A stretch of DNA of 64,000 nucleotides from Jiella avicenniae (GTDB lineage Bacteria; Pseudomonadota; Alphaproteobacteria; Rhizobiales; Rhizobiaceae), in NCBI RefSeq assembly GCF_021390325.1, contig NZ_JAJUWU010000014.1, positions 62,001 to 126,000 on the forward strand, written 5' to 3'. A program made the position numbers and the translations under genes. Each line of letters opens with the position of its first letter. The stretch's first letter is position 1. The notes under the pieces are model-generated. The model ran no database searches, was not told the origin of the DNA, and saw only the letters and a program-made list of their open reading frames with translations. This document shows, piece by piece, positions 8,484-18,746 of this stretch.

Positions 8484-8649
8484 GTCGAACCCCTCGTGTT
8501 TTTCGACCCTTGACGCGGTTGTGACGGCGGGAGGTGTCCAAACTTTGTCCACCGGAGCGCGACTTTACAAGGCGCTGCAATTGCCCCCACTCTGCCGGAA
8601 GGAGAAGCGGGGCCGGGAGAGCCCCGCACCGAACGGGGAGGACTTACGG

Positions 8650-10278
<1,629 letters not shown>

Positions 10279-10471
10279 GCTTCGGCGAGCCGGGTCTCGT
10301 GATGCCGGTTGGCCGGTCGCTTCGAGGGTTCCGGCGGCACCCGGCCGGACGAGGCCGCATCGTCGCCGGAACCGTCTCGGCATCGGCGCGCAGCCGCGAC
10401 GGAAAAACCGGTTCCCACCGATCGGGATCATGCCCTAAGATGGCCGTCATGAAATTCGACGGGCTCATCCG

Positions 10472-11392
10472 ATGACGATGGCATTCGGCAATCTGCCGGT
10501 CAGCGGCCATTATCTCCACAAGCGGCTGAAGCTGGCTGGCTTCGCCCGCTGGCTGGCGCTGCTCGCGATCGTCGTCGTCGCCGCCGGCTTTGCCGTCTTC
10601 CGCCTCGGCGGCATCGACCCGCAGGGCCTGGCGGGCCTCCTGCTCGTCGCGGCCGTGATGGCGGCGGCAGCCTTCCTGATCGCCGTCTACGGCCTCGTGC
10701 GGGTCTGGTTCTCGGGTCTTATCGGCGGCGGCCGGGCGATCGCGGCCTTCGCGCTCTCGCTCGTCGCCCTCGCGCCCTTCGCCCTCGCCGCCTGGCTCGC
10801 GGCCGAAAATCCCCGGGCCAATCTCGCCTATACGGAGGGCATGGAACCCGACGCCGTCGCCGGCGTGATCAATTCGCCGAGCCACCCGGCGCCGCGCTGG
10901 CAGCGGGCGATCAGCGCCGAGGATCCGCCGAGCGTCGTCACAGGCCGGCGCTATCTCGCCGCCGCGCCGGAAATCTACAAGGCCGTCCGCCTCGTCCTCG
11001 CCGACAAGAAGTGGAAGGTCGACGACGTCGCCCTCGGTGATCCGAACGACCAGGAAAGCGTGAAGGAAACCGGCGATCTCGGCGTCAGCGGGACGGTGGA
11101 CGTGCCGCTCCCGACCTTCCGCGAACAGGCCGAGCAGCTCAGCGCCGCCGATCTCGTCGGAACGCGCGACAGCGACCAGTACACGATCGAGGCGACGGCG
11201 CGCGATTTCCTCCTCGGCCTGCCGAGCACGGTGACCATCCGCGTGGTCGAGGACGGCAACGAGACCTTTGTCGACGCCCGCTCGACGTCGCGGGAGATGG
11301 AGGTCGACTTCGGCCAGAACCGCCGCTTCCTGGAAGGCCTGTTCGCCGATCTCGACGAGGCCCTCACCGGCCAGGTGTCGACCTCCCCCTGA
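10472..11392 (+). CDS. DUF1499 membrane-anchored protein
   Basis: A 306-residue protein with three hydrophobic helices in residues 25-115 (the first begins LALLAIVVVAAGFAVF), then a soluble DUF1499-type domain at about 150-300, ending STSREMEVDFGQNRRFLEGLFADLDEAL. DUF1499 proteins have no settled function. A second ATG two codons on (10478) is an equally good start, since no strong ribosome site is present. An 8-codon frame (10449-10475) overlaps the start but has nothing else to support it. Confidence 0.85.
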   Translation: MTMAFGNLPVSGHYLHKRLKLAGFARWLALLAIVVVAAGFAVFRLGGIDPQGLAGLLLVAAVMAAAAFLIAVYGLVRVWFSGLIGGGRAIAAFALSLVALAPFALAAWLAAENPRANLAYTEGMEPDAVAGVINSPSHPAPRWQRAISAEDPPSVVTGRRYLAAAPEIYKAVRLVLADKKWKVDDVALGDPNDQESVKETGDLGVSGTVDVPLPTFREQAEQLSAADLVGTRDSDQYTIEATARDFLLGLPSTVTIRVVEDGNETFVDARSTSREMEVDFGQNRRFLEGLFADLDEALTGQVSTSP

Positions 11393-11470
11393 ACCAGGCA
11401 GCTCCGGCCATGCCGGGCAAGGCGCCGGCGCACGGACCCTTCGAGCACGTCACGCGTTCGGGCGGCTTCG

Positions 11471-12415
11471 TCATTCCCCGGCGGCGAGACGGTAGACGCG
11501 CTCGCCTGCTGCGCCCGGGCCGGCAGTGTCTTCCCTCACCGTCCCCTGCCTTTCGAGTTCCATGAGATGCGCCAGCACCGACAGGCTGGCGGCGCCGGAC
11601 AGCCGCGCATCCAGGCCGGGATAAATCGCCGCGACGATGGCCGGGATCGTCTCGTCGCCGGCCTCGAGCCGTCCGACGATCGCCGCCTCGCGCATGCGCC
11701 GATGGTGGATCAGCCCCCGGACGAACCGGCCCGGCCGCTCCACCGGCCCGCCATGCCCCGGCAGATACCGGCTCTCCGGCCGGCCGAGCAGCTTCTGCAG
11801 GGAGGCCATGTAGTCGCCCATCGCCCCGTCCGGCGGCGCGACGACGCTGGTCGACCAGGCCATGACGTGATCGCCTGACAGGAGGACGTCCGAGCCGGTG
11901 AGCGCCAGCGCCACGTGATCCGAGGCGTGTCCGGGCGTCGCCACGACCTCGACGTCAAAGCCGCCGAGGCGCAGCGTCTCGCCGTCTTCGAGATGGCGGC
12001 GATAGGCGATGCCGCCTTCGACAGGCGCATCGACACGGGTGACCGCACCGTCCTCGGCGACGGCGGCCGGCCGCGCGCCGTAGAGCGGCGCGGAGACCCG
12101 CGAGGAGAATTCGTTCGCCAGCGCCGAATGGTCGGCATGGGCGTGGGTGAGCACGACGGCATCGACCGGCCTGCCACCGACGGCGGCGATCAAAGCGGCG
12201 AGATGCGCATCGTCCGGCGGCCCCGGATCGACGACGAAGCAGCGGCCATCGTCCCCGACGACATAGCTGTTCGTCCCGGCGAAGGTGAAAGGCGAGGGAT
12301 TGTTCGCCGTCACCCGCAGGATGCCGGGCGAAACCTCGACGGCGCGGCCATATCGGGGGTCGAAGGCGGTGGTGAATTCCGGCTCCGGCGAGCCGTCGGA
12401 AGATGCGTCGGTCAT
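11471..12415 (-). CDS. Metallo-beta-lactamase fold hydrolase (LACTB2-like)
   Basis: A 314-residue MBL-fold protein with the metal motif H91-A-H93-A-D95-H96, later ligands in TPGHASDH and LSGDHVM, and a C-terminal helical region (about 240-300, beginning RMREAAIVGRLEAG) typical of the LACTB2/glyoxalase II-related group. Possible substrates are thioesters or nucleic acid; the sequence does not decide. It has no signal peptide, so it is cytoplasmic. The neighbours are unrelated. The start has no strong ribosome site, so its N-terminal ~25 residues are less certain. Confidence 0.88.
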   Translation of the reverse strand: MTDASSDGSPEPEFTTAFDPRYGRAVEVSPGILRVTANNPSPFTFAGTNSYVVGDDGRCFVVDPGPPDDAHLAALIAAVGGRPVDAVVLTHAHADHSALANEFSSRVSAPLYGARPAAVAEDGAVTRVDAPVEGGIAYRRHLEDGETLRLGGFDVEVVATPGHASDHVALALTGSDVLLSGDHVMAWSTSVVAPPDGAMGDYMASLQKLLGRPESRYLPGHGGPVERPGRFVRGLIHHRRMREAAIVGRLEAGDETIPAIVAAIYPGLDARLSGAASLSVLAHLMELERQGTVREDTAGPGAAGERVYRLAAGE

Positions 12416-12909
12416 CGGGCGAGACTATCAGAAGAATGCGGCAGGCGCTCGTCGCGTGGGGCGTCGCTGCGCGATCGTCCGCACGGGAAGCGACCCCAAG
12501 TGCAAGCTGAAGGCGAACCCCGAGTTGTCGATCCGGCAGAGTTGGATTATATTCGGGGAGCGGGAGCCGGAGCGCTAACTCCGACCCCCTGTGCTTAGTG
12601 GAGAAGTTGGACCCGGATCTCGACAGCCCAGCCGGTCCGGGTCCTCTCGACCCTAAGCACGACGGTCAGCGGAATCATCCACATATCCGTCACTCCTTCG
12701 AGGGCAAAGCCGTTGCCTCGGCCGCGGTGGCTCATCCTCCGCGGTCCGCGGGCTGGGACGCGGCGCTGCTTCTGCCCTCGCCCAATTCATGACGCGCAAC
12801 ATCCGGCTTCGCAACTTCTGCGTCGTCGATCCTGCCGCAGACGGAGCGAAAGACGTCGCTGACGTGATCACCGTAGGCGCAAGGAGCGGCGCATCCCGCC
12901 CCCCGCGGG
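12416..12909. other. Gene-free stretch, 494 bp
   Basis: No convincing gene is present: the open frames here are short, lack ribosome sites and mostly run antisense into flanking genes. The notable element is the long hairpin at 12591-12660, listed separately. The rest (12661-12909) has unremarkable GC-rich sequence. Confidence 0.6.
12591..12660. other. Long imperfect hairpin, possible structured RNA
   Basis: GTGCTTAG (12591-12598) pairs with CTAAGCAC (12653-12660). Inside it, GAGA (12601-12604) pairs with TCTC (12645-12648) and GGACCCGGA (12609-12617) pairs perfectly with TCCGGGTCC (12636-12644) around an 18-base loop. Together these give 21 base pairs in a 70-base element lying alone in an intergenic region. 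No flanking T run shows which strand, if any, is transcribed. It could also be a miniature inverted-repeat element. Confidence 0.5.
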
Positions 12910-13695
12910 TCAGGCGCCCCGCATTTCGCGCCGCATGGTCGGCAGGCCGATGCCGGCGGCATCGAAGCCGCCGTCCACGCCGAGGATCTGGCCGGTGACG
13001 TAGCTCGCGCGCGGCGAGCAGAGATAGAAGATCGCGTCGGCGAGCTCCTCTTCGAGGCCGTAGCGTTCCAGCGGGATCGTATCGCGATAGTCGGCGCGGA
13101 TGGCGTCGCTGTGGACCGCTTTCGCCATCGCCGTCTCGACCGGGCCGGGCGCGACGGCGTTGACGCGGATACCGAGATGGGCGAGCTCCACCGCCTGCTG
13201 CTTGGTCAGGTGCTTCAGACCGGCCTTGGAGGTGCCGTAGGCGACGCGCAGGGTGGAGGCGCGGAAGCCGGAGATCGAGGTGATGTTGACGATCGCCCCG
13301 CCGCCGGTCTTGGCCATCACAGGCGCACAAGCGTTTGTCATCAGGAACGGCCCCCCGAGATTGACGGCGAGCACCCGCTGCCACTCGTCGTGGGTGGTCT
13401 CGAGCAGAGGCTTGAAGACGGCGGTGCCGGCATTGTTGACCAGCGCATCCAGCCGCCCGAACGACGCCTCGACCGCTGCGACCGAGCGCATCACGGCACC
13501 GGGATCGGCGACGTCGGCGGTGATTGCCAAGGTATCGTCGGGCCGTTCCAGCGCCGCGACGGCCGCCTCCTGCGCCGCGCCGTCGACGTCGAGCAGCGCG
13601 ACCCGCCAGCCCTCCTCCAGAAAACGCTTCGCCGTCGCGAGGCCGATGCCCCGCGCCGCGCCGGTGACCAGCGCGACCTTCTGCTGTTCGGTCAT
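12910..13695 (-). CDS. SDR-family NAD(P)-dependent oxidoreductase
   Basis: A 261-residue classical short-chain dehydrogenase with cofactor motif TGAARGIG (11-18), NNAG (87-90), and catalytic Ser140 or Ser142, Tyr153 and Lys157 (YGTSK). An acidic Asp37 at the end of strand beta2 favours NAD over NADP. It acts on an alcohol or ketone that cannot be deduced. It lies 277 bp downstream of the IclR-thiolase-ligase-PPC operon on the same strand, separated by two palindromic repeats, so it may belong to that pathway (for example as a 3-hydroxyacyl dehydrogenase). That is inference. Ribosome site GGAG, 11-12 bases upstream. Confidence 0.9.
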   Translation of the reverse strand: MTEQQKVALVTGAARGIGLATAKRFLEEGWRVALLDVDGAAQEAAVAALERPDDTLAITADVADPGAVMRSVAAVEASFGRLDALVNNAGTAVFKPLLETTHDEWQRVLAVNLGGPFLMTNACAPVMAKTGGGAIVNITSISGFRASTLRVAYGTSKAGLKHLTKQQAVELAHLGIRVNAVAPGPVETAMAKAVHSDAIRADYRDTIPLERYGLEEELADAIFYLCSPRASYVTGQILGVDGGFDAAGIGLPTMRREMRGA

Positions 13696-13748
13696 TCGTT
13701 TCGTTCTCCGTCGTTTGATAGCAGTCCGGACGCGTCGCGCATCCGGCT

Positions 13749-13792
13749 ACCCCCCTCTGCCTGCCGGCATCTCCCCCGCAAGGGGGGAGATC
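13749..13792 (+). repeat. Dispersed palindromic repeat, copy 1
   Basis: About 44 bp: ACCCCCCTCTGCCTGCC, GGCATCTCCCCC and GGGGGGAGATC, able to fold through CTCCCCC/GGGGGAG. It is nearly identical to the block at 50772-50815 and is an inverted, more diverged partner of 13883-13934. Elements like this are common intergenic repeats in Rhizobiales. Confidence 0.8.
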
Positions 13793-13882
13793 GAACGCGT
13801 TTGTCGGACACGGCATGTCCGCGCATCCAATCCTCACGCCAACGGCCAGCAGCCTTGACTGCGGTTTGCCAAGGGCGAAGCT

Positions 13883-13934
13883 GCCAATCTCCCCCCTTGA
13901 GGGAAAGATGGCTGGCAAGCCAAAGGGGGGTGCC
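13883..13934 (-). repeat. Dispersed palindromic repeat, copy 2 (inverted)
   Basis: The reverse complement carries the same building blocks as copy 1 (CACCCCCCTTTGGC, CCATCTTTCCCTC, AAGGGGGGAGAT) but is more diverged. With 13749-13792 it brackets about 90 bp in the gap between the PPC-domain gene and the SDR gene. Confidence 0.75.
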
Positions 13935-13972
13935 ACGGCACGCCGCCAACCGGTCTTGCGGCAACGACGCCC

Positions 13973-14845
13973 TTATCCCTCCGGCACCACCACCAGCTCG
14001 AACGTCACGCAGACCGGATTGTCGCCGCGCACCAGCACGCCCTCGAATATCGTGCCGTCCATGGCGACGACGGCGACGTCGAGCCGCACGCGTCCGTCAT
14101 CCAGTCGCCCGTCGCGGATCAGCAGTTCGGATGCGTATGAATTCATCGGCGGTCCTTCCTCGAACCGCGCCTCGTTGAGGCTGCCGATACCGTGGATGCG
14201 GGCCCGGGTGATGCCCTCGTCCCGGCAGACGGCCTCGATCGCGAGGCAGACGTCCTGGTTCGGCCTGAGCGTCAGAGCAAGGCCTTGGGGAGCGTCCGAG
14301 GCCGGGCGAGCGGCGTTGTTCGGCTTGCGTTTGAGCGGCTCGGCGGCGAACAGGCGGAAATTCGTCTCCGGGTCCTCGCGCGACTCGAATGCCGCCCCAC
14401 GCAGGCCGATTCCCGTCACCCGAACCGGCTCGGCGGCGAAGCTGTCGGGCGGCAGCATGTGCCCCATGGCGAGCGCTCCGCCCGCCGGCCGCCAAGCTCC
14501 GTGGCAATGGACGAAGGGCGCGCCGTCGCGCCGACCGACGATGGCGCCGGCCTCTTCCACGGTCACCACGCCCTGCGGTGCGAAGGTCTCGGAATACCAC
14601 GCCGCATGGCTCGGCCTCGGAGAACCCGCCGGCATGACATAGCGGAACGGCATGAGCTTCGCGCCGGCAAGGCTCACATAGGCGGCATCGCAACCGGCCT
14701 CCGCGACGCCGCGGCCGAGACCCGCCTCCATGGCTTCGCCAGGCTCGACGACGAAGTCGAGCGCCACCGCCTCGCCCCAGGCCTTCGCATGACGGGTCGC
14801 CGCGGCCGGGCCCGGATGGCGGATCGTTCGCATCGCCCCGGCCAT
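13973..14845 (-). CDS. Tandem PPC/DUF296-domain protein
   Basis: A 290-residue protein with two PPC (DUF296) copies: an N-terminal one at about 20-165 containing PFVHCHGAWRP, and a more canonical one at about 180-290 with QDVCLAIEAVCRDEGITRARIHGIGSL. PPC domains form trimers, and most prokaryotic members carry a metal-binding histidine cluster; their reactions are unknown. The start lies 1 bp after the CoA ligase stop, so it is the last gene of a coupled operon (IclR, thiolase, ligase, PPC). The company of a thiolase and a ligase suggests a role with acyl-CoA intermediates or in regulation. The family assignment is from the second copy; the first copy is by position and weak similarity. Confidence 0.75.
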   Translation of the reverse strand: MAGAMRTIRHPGPAAATRHAKAWGEAVALDFVVEPGEAMEAGLGRGVAEAGCDAAYVSLAGAKLMPFRYVMPAGSPRPSHAAWYSETFAPQGVVTVEEAGAIVGRRDGAPFVHCHGAWRPAGGALAMGHMLPPDSFAAEPVRVTGIGLRGAAFESREDPETNFRLFAAEPLKRKPNNAARPASDAPQGLALTLRPNQDVCLAIEAVCRDEGITRARIHGIGSLNEARFEEGPPMNSYASELLIRDGRLDDGRVRLDVAVVAMDGTIFEGVLVRGDNPVCVTFELVVVPEG

Positions 14846-14846
14846 C

Positions 14847-16478
14847 TCAGGCGGCCGCCCCCGCGGTCAGGACGCCGCGCTCTTCCAGCGCCTGGCGCAC
14901 CAGCTTCTTGGTGATCTTGCCATAGGCCGATTTCGGCATCTCGTCGAAAAAGACGAAGCGCTTCGGCATCTTGTAGCGGGAGATCTTGTCGGCGAGGAAT
15001 GCGCCGACCTCGGCCTCCGTGACCGTCTCGCCCGAGACCGCGACGAGGACGGCGATGCCGACCTCGCCCCAGTCGGGATCCGGCACGCCGACGATCGCGG
15101 CTTCCGAGATCTTCGGATGGGCGAGGATCTTCTCCTCGATCTCCCGCGGATAGACGTTCGAGCCGCCGGAAATGTACATGTCGGAGGCTCGGCCGGTGAT
15201 GTAGAGATAGCCCGCCGCGTCCCGGTGTCCGAGATCGCCGGTGCAGAACCAGCCATTGCGGAAGGCCTTTAGATTCGCCTCCGGGTTGTCGTAATAGCCG
15301 GCAAAGACCGCCGGCCCGGCAACGCAGATCTCGCCCGACTGGCCGAGCGGCAGCTCGTTGCCGGCCTCGTCCTGGATCGAAATCTCGATGCCCGTGCGCT
15401 CGTAGCCGCATGTGCCGACCCTTGCCGTTTCGTCGTCGAGGCTGTGCTCGGCCGGCGGCAGGACGGTGATGTTGCCGGTCACCTCGCCGAGGCCGAAATA
15501 CTGGACGATGACGGGGCCGAGCTTTTCCAGCGCCCGCTTCTGGTCCGCCCGGTACATCGGCGCGCCGGCATAGATGACGTAACGCAGGGAGGAGTGATCG
15601 AAATCGTCCACCGCCGGATGCTCGACCAGCCGCTTCACGATGGTCGGCACGGTGAACATGTTGGAGACCTTGTAGCGCTCGACGAGCCCCCAGGCCTCTG
15701 CAACGTCGAAGCGCTCCGACGGCAGTAGCACGGTCGTCGCCCCCGCCGCCACCTGGGTGAGCTGGTGGACGCCCGCCCCGTGGGACAGCGGCGCGACGAC
15801 CAGCGAGACATCGTCCGACCCGGTGCCCGGCATCAGGTCGTTGAGATGATTGACGGCGACGAAGGCCATCTGGCCATGGGTCAGCACCGCCGCCTTGGGC
15901 CGCCCCGTGGTACCGGAGGTGAAGAAGAACCAGCAGGGATCGTCCCGGTCGACGTCGACATTGGCGACGTCTTGCCCGAGATGGGCCTCGACCAGCGCGT
16001 CGTAATCCTCGCCGAACGCTGCCTCGCCGATGGCGATGGTGAAATCCGGCGCGCGCTCCGAACGCTGGCAGGTCTCGGCATGAGCCGGAAAGCTGGCATT
16101 GCAGATCAGGCCGCTCGCCCCGCTGGCGGCAAGGAGATAGGCGACTTCCTCCGGCGTCTGGCGGAAATTGGTCGGCACATAGACCGCCCCCAGCCGGAAG
16201 CAGGCGAACATCGCCTCGAACATCTGGTTGCAGTTCTGCGACTGGACGAGGATCCGGTCGCCCTTCGTCACGCCGAATCGATCCCTCAGGGCAGCCGCCA
16301 TGGCGCCGACGCGGGCGTCGAAGTCCCGCCAGCTCCAGCGGCGCTCGCCCCATACGAGGGCCGGCCGATCGCCCAGCCGGCGCGCCGCCCGGGTGACGAG
16401 ATGGGCGAGGTTGGAGACGCGGGTCGATTGCGGCGCGACGCCTCCCTTCGGCGCGCCGGCCCCTGGAGCCTCGGCCAT
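14847..16478 (-). CDS. AMP-dependent acid-CoA ligase (feruloyl/acyl-CoA synthetase-like)
   Basis: A 543-residue adenylating enzyme with TSGTTGRPKAAVL at 187-199, the YFGLGEVTG active-site loop, GWFCTGDLG, and the C-terminal lysine segment KSAYGKITKKLV. It is distinct from the AlkK-like ligase at 8650. It probably converts an imported carboxylic acid to a CoA thioester. Its start overlaps the thiolase stop by one base (TAATG), and the PPC gene follows 1 bp later, so translation of all three is coupled. Given the divergent TRAP transporter, the substrate is likely an organic or aromatic acid; the sequence does not define which. Confidence 0.9.
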   Translation of the reverse strand: MAEAPGAGAPKGGVAPQSTRVSNLAHLVTRAARRLGDRPALVWGERRWSWRDFDARVGAMAAALRDRFGVTKGDRILVQSQNCNQMFEAMFACFRLGAVYVPTNFRQTPEEVAYLLAASGASGLICNASFPAHAETCQRSERAPDFTIAIGEAAFGEDYDALVEAHLGQDVANVDVDRDDPCWFFFTSGTTGRPKAAVLTHGQMAFVAVNHLNDLMPGTGSDDVSLVVAPLSHGAGVHQLTQVAAGATTVLLPSERFDVAEAWGLVERYKVSNMFTVPTIVKRLVEHPAVDDFDHSSLRYVIYAGAPMYRADQKRALEKLGPVIVQYFGLGEVTGNITVLPPAEHSLDDETARVGTCGYERTGIEISIQDEAGNELPLGQSGEICVAGPAVFAGYYDNPEANLKAFRNGWFCTGDLGHRDAAGYLYITGRASDMYISGGSNVYPREIEEKILAHPKISEAAIVGVPDPDWGEVGIAVLVAVSGETVTEAEVGAFLADKISRYKMPKRFVFFDEMPKSAYGKITKKLVRQALEERGVLTAGAAA

Positions 16479-17647
16479 TACTTCACCCGCTCGAGGATCG
16501 ACACGTAGTTGGCGACGGCGGCGCCGCCCATGTTGAACACGCCGGCGATCCTGGCGCCCTCGATCTGCATGTCGCCGGCCTCGTCCATGAGCTGCATCGC
16601 GGCCATGACATGCATGGAGACGCCGGTCGCGCCGATCGGATGGCCCTTGGACTTGAGGCCCCCGGACGGGTTCACCGGCAGCTTGCCGTCCTTGCGCGTC
16701 AGTCCCTCGCGCACGACCTTGTAGCCTTCGCCCCGCTTTGCCAGCCCCATCGCCTCGTATTCGATCATCTCGGCGATGGTGAAGCAGTCGTGGGTCTCGA
16801 CGAAGTCGAGATCGTCGAGGGTCAGCCCCGCCTCTTCCAGCGCCTTCGCCCAGGCCGTGCGGGCGCCGGCGAATTCGGTCGGGTCGCGCCGCGAGATGGC
16901 GAGGACGTCGTTGGCGTGCTGGCGCGCCCGGAAGGCGATCGCCCGCTCCAGCGTCTCGGCGGTCTCCTCGTCGGCGAGGACGATCGCCGCCGCCCCGTCG
17001 GAGACCAGCGAACAGTCGGTGCGCCTCAGCGGCCCCGCGACATAGGGGTTCTTGTCGGAGACGGTGTTGCAGAAGTCGAAGCCGAAATCCTTGCGCATGT
17101 GGGCGAAGGGGTTCGCCATGCCGTTGGAATGGTTCTTCGCGGCGATCATCGCGAGTTCCTCCGAGCGGTCGCCGAACTTCTGGAAATAGGTCTGGGCGAT
17201 GCGGCCGAAGATGCCGGCAAAGCCGCCCTCGACCTCCGCCTCTTCCTCGCGGTAGCTGGCGCCGAGGAGGATGTCGCCGACCTCGACGGTCGGGATCGCG
17301 GTCATCTTCTCGGCGCCGACGACGAGGGCGATCCGGCCGCGGCCGGATTCGATGAAGTCCATCGCCGTGTAGAGAGCGGCCGAGCCGGTGGCGCAGGCGT
17401 TTTCCATGCGGACCGCCGGCACCTGGCCGAGCCCGTCATGGGCCATGCCGACGAGAGCGCCCTGGAAGTCCTGCTTGGAAAAGCCGTTGTTCATGACGCC
17501 GACGAAGATGCCGTCGACGTCGCTCGTCTCGATGCCGGCATGGGCGATGGCGGGGCCGACGACCTCGCCCATCAGGGCCTGGGTCGAGGGGGCCTCGACC
17601 TTGCCGAAACGGCCGTGCGACCAGCCGACGATGCGTGCCTTGCTCAT
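16478..17647 (-). CDS. Thiolase-family acyltransferase (SCP2-type)
   Basis: A 389-residue thiolase-fold protein related to the SCP2/acetyl-CoA acetyltransferase group. Nucleophile Cys85 sits in MENACATGSAALY. The histidine motifs are ETHDCFTIAE and SKGHPIGATG. The usual C-terminal CxGGG loop reads FNMGGAAV, without the second cysteine. It may cleave a 3-ketoacyl-CoA made from the ligase product, or form a carbon-carbon bond. Members without the second cysteine often work with a small DUF35/OB-fold partner, which is not seen here. It overlaps the IclR gene by 4 bp (ATGA) and the ligase gene by 1 bp. Confidence 0.88.
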   Translation of the reverse strand: MSKARIVGWSHGRFGKVEAPSTQALMGEVVGPAIAHAGIETSDVDGIFVGVMNNGFSKQDFQGALVGMAHDGLGQVPAVRMENACATGSAALYTAMDFIESGRGRIALVVGAEKMTAIPTVEVGDILLGASYREEEAEVEGGFAGIFGRIAQTYFQKFGDRSEELAMIAAKNHSNGMANPFAHMRKDFGFDFCNTVSDKNPYVAGPLRRTDCSLVSDGAAAIVLADEETAETLERAIAFRARQHANDVLAISRRDPTEFAGARTAWAKALEEAGLTLDDLDFVETHDCFTIAEMIEYEAMGLAKRGEGYKVVREGLTRKDGKLPVNPSGGLKSKGHPIGATGVSMHVMAAMQLMDEAGDMQIEGARIAGVFNMGGAAVANYVSILERVK

Positions 17648-18558
17648 GATCCGATACCTCCCAGAAAAACGGTTTGGCGGGGCGCCTCGGCGGGGGTGAT
17701 CCCGGCCACCGGCCGGCCGCTCGCCGCAGGCGCGGTAAAGCGCCGTCGCAGCCGCGTCTCGACCTTGGCGGCCTCGGCCGAAAGATGCCGAAAGAGTTCA
17801 TCCTGGCGCGGCTCGCCCATCCGCCCGTCGATCGCGGCGATGGACAGGGCGCCGGCGACGTGGCCGTCGGGATAACGGACGGCCATGCCGATCGCCCAGG
17901 AATTCGTCAGGACCCGCCCCGGATTGAGGGCATAGCCGCGGTCCCGGGCGAAGGCGACGTCCGCCGAAATCGCCTCCGGCGTATAGGCGGGATAGCGCTC
18001 GGCGAGCGCTGCGGCATTGGCTGCGAGGATGCGCTCGATCTCGGCGTCGGAAAGCGCCGCCAGCATCGCCATGGCCCCGGCGCCGACACCCAGCGGATGC
18101 CGCTGCCCGGGCAGAAGCGCATGGGTGCGGATTGGAAAGGCGCCTTCCTCGCGGTGCAGGCAGACCGAAAAGTCGCCGCGGCGGACGCAGGCGAAGCTCG
18201 TGTCGCCGCTGATCCTCGACAGGGTTGCGAGGCTTTCCAGCGCGCAGTCGAGAAAGCCGAAGCGGTGGGACGCCAGAACGCCGAGGACATAGGCCTCCTC
18301 GCCGAGGAAATAGCGCCGGGTGACCGGATCCTGCTCGACGAGGCGCGAGCGGATCAAGGCGAGCACGAGCCGGCGCGCCGTCGGACGGTTCAGGCCGCTC
18401 TCCTCGACGATGGCGGCCAGCGTCGCGCCCTTCTCGCAGTGGCGGCCGATCAGCGAGAGCAACGTCAGCGCCCGGTCGACGCTCTGCGCTCCACCGTTTT
18501 CCGCCGTGGCCTTTTCCAGCGTATCCAAGCCTTCACCGTCCAGATTGTGGACATCCAT
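17644..18558 (-). CDS. IclR-family transcriptional regulator
   Basis: A 304-residue regulator with an N-terminal winged helix (about 22-85, including LAAIVEESGLNRPTARRLVLALI) and a C-terminal IclR effector domain (about 95-270, with GVGAGAMAMLAALSDAE and NSWAIGMAVRYPDGHVAGALSIAA). IclR proteins bind small organic acids. It is the first gene of the minus-strand operon and diverges from the TRAP operon. The two TCCA-N5-TGGA sites, one inside its first codons and one near the TRAP leader, suggest that it controls both directions and itself. The first ~20 residues before the helix are not conserved, so the start could lie slightly later. Confidence 0.9.
   Translation of the reverse strand: MDVHNLDGEGLDTLEKATAENGGAQSVDRALTLLSLIGRHCEKGATLAAIVEESGLNRPTARRLVLALIRSRLVEQDPVTRRYFLGEEAYVLGVLASHRFGFLDCALESLATLSRISGDTSFACVRRGDFSVCLHREEGAFPIRTHALLPGQRHPLGVGAGAMAMLAALSDAEIERILAANAAALAERYPAYTPEAISADVAFARDRGYALNPGRVLTNSWAIGMAVRYPDGHVAGALSIAAIDGRMGEPRQDELFRHLSAEAAKVETRLRRRFTAPAASGRPVAGITPAEAPRQTVFLGGIGS
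18538..18552. promoter_or_regulatory. Candidate IclR operator 1
   Basis: The 15-bp inverted repeat GTCCAGATTGTGGAC has the core TCCA-N5-TGGA. It covers codons 3 to 7 of the iclR gene, where binding would block early transcription of iclR. It shares its core with the site at 18646-18658, 107 bp away. Confidence 0.55.
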
Positions 18559-18645
18559 TCGTCGAGATCATTGTCGCGGAACCGAAATGAACTTGCAAGC
18601 ACCGAGCCGTGATGGCACCTTGCGCCTCCTTGGCGGGTGAGGCCA

Positions 18646-18658
18646 TCCACAATGTGGA
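18646..18658. promoter_or_regulatory. Candidate IclR operator 2
   Basis: TCCACAATGTGGA is a perfect 6-bp inverted repeat about one central base, with the same TCCA-N5-TGGA core as operator 1. It lies 88 bp upstream of the DctP ATG, in the divergent control region. A shared core in two palindromes, both next to an IclR gene, is why I link them to that regulator. Confidence 0.6.
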
Positions 18659-18746
18659 CCTCGGGAGGGAGCTAGCCGGACCCGCAATCCGCATCCGGGC
18701 CGGCGGGGCCTCGTTCACGCCGGGGATCAATCTGGGAGGAAGCACC

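Noticed and set aside
10449-10475. An 8-codon leader peptide before the DUF1499 gene
   Set aside because: It overlaps the start codon like a coupling leader, but has no ribosome site, no regulatory codon run and no attenuator.
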